Positions 63,692 to 64,000 of a DNA stretch of 64,000 bases are shown piece after piece (the stretch's first letter is position 1; each line of letters opens with the position of its first letter). A program made the position numbers and the translations under genes. The stretch is from assembly GCA_964620045.1 (NCBI GenBank), contig CAZUJL010000023.1, positions 1 through 64,000 of the forward strand, written 5' to 3'. Source of the DNA: VFKU01 sp964620045 (GTDB taxonomy: Bacteria; Hydrogenedentota; Hydrogenedentia; Hydrogenedentales; GCA-2746185). Below the pieces are notes generated by a model. The model did not search any database. It was not told the origin of the DNA and was given only the letters and a program-made list of their open reading frames with translations.

Positions 63692-64000
63692 GCGGGATTG
63701 TCACGGAACGATCGCGCGCTTCCCCCGCCGTCCACGTGTTGTTATCGATCAACGATCCCGCCGCGTAGCTCGGATCGCTCAGCCCCCGCGACACGACTTC
63801 GATTCGATCATCGTGCACGGCCACTTCTCGGTATTCCACGGGATACTCCGGCAAGGACGCGGTAACGATGTGCGTCACGCCATTCACGTCTTCGATGATG
63901 TTCATGTGTAGATGCCCGGAGATCATCGCGCGTACGTTATCGTGCCGCGTGAATAGCGCAATGAGGTCTTCCCCATTTTCCAAATGCCCGGCATCCGCCA
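63684..64000 (-). CDS. Metallophosphoesterase, C-terminal part (continues beyond window)
   Basis: About 105 residues of the C-terminus are visible, the frame being open to the window edge. VRAMISGHLHMNIIEDVNGVTHIVTASL contains the GHxH motif that ligates the two-metal centre of calcineurin-like phosphoesterases. Substrate and full domain structure lie outside the window. An in-frame TTG at 63983 would be too short to be a real start. Confidence 0.75.
   Translation of the reverse strand, partial: ADAGHLENGEDLIALFTRHDNVRAMISGHLHMNIIEDVNGVTHIVTASLPEYPVEYREVAVHDDRIEVVSRGLSDPSYAAGSLIDNNTWTAGEARDRSVTIPLT

Overview
The window comes from a GC-rich bacterial chromosome. Its protein content points to the Planctomycetota or a neighbouring lineage such as candidate phylum Hydrogenedentota: a DUF1559 prepilin-like protein, a DUF1552/DUF1592 gene pair, very large secreted repeat proteins with C-terminal sorting signals, a bactofilin, and many exported proteins of unknown role. 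This placement is inferred from gene families only; there is no rRNA in the window.

Layout. 1-6 kb: 3' part of a giant tandem-repeat surface protein, then a DUF1559 pseudopilin. 6-9.4 kb: Tat-exported DUF1552 protein and cytochrome-like DUF1592 lipoprotein, overlapping on the minus strand. 9.5-15.3 kb: hypothetical exported protein, TRIC/UPF0126 membrane protein, tRNA-Gly(CCC), M6 metalloprotease, DUF1460 amidase-like protein. 15.3-18.4 kb: an accessory island with two orphan genes, a MazEF-type toxin-antitoxin pair bracketed by two copies of a ~100-bp repeat, and a second inverted-repeat element. 18.4-21 kb: SpdH-like flavoprotein, EthD protein, small membrane protein. 21-28.9 kb: recA overlapped by an AsmA-like gene, a zinc-ribbon/acidic-tail protein, a SPOR protein, then rlmN and an envelope lipoprotein on the other strand. 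29-35.7 kb: rpmB, then a long minus-strand run: bactofilin, membrane zinc peptidase, exported protein, and an overlapping four-gene glycan-type cassette (glycosyltransferase, ATP-grasp, epimerase, methyltransferase). 35.9-44 kb: kexin-like subtilisin; lipA with a free-standing lipoyl domain; hom-thrC-HAD; two Cys-rich exported proteins; lipB. 44-52 kb: membrane protein, YceI, ROK kinase + sialidase, TPR lipoprotein, hflX, TIM-barrel protein. 52-58 kb: a probable small RNA, an ABC sugar-uptake operon lacking its ATPase, a PaaI thioesterase, an aminotransferase, a polyprenyl synthetase. 58-64 kb: ParDE, nitroreductase, M12-like metalloprotease, ECF sigma/anti-sigma pair with a third exported protein, and the end of a metallophosphoesterase.

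Themes. Four large secreted proteins use two shared C-terminal modules: calcium-motif plus membrane/Arg anchor in the repeat protein and the subtilisin, and a BACON-like/jelly-roll/short terminal module in the M6 and M12 proteases. lipA, lipB and an orphan lipoyl domain sit within about 6 kb of each other. The most promising undescribed item is a ~186-nt structured RNA candidate at 51986-52171 (minus strand), with a good promoter, serial hairpins carrying repeated UUCCC motifs, and a strong intrinsic terminator.
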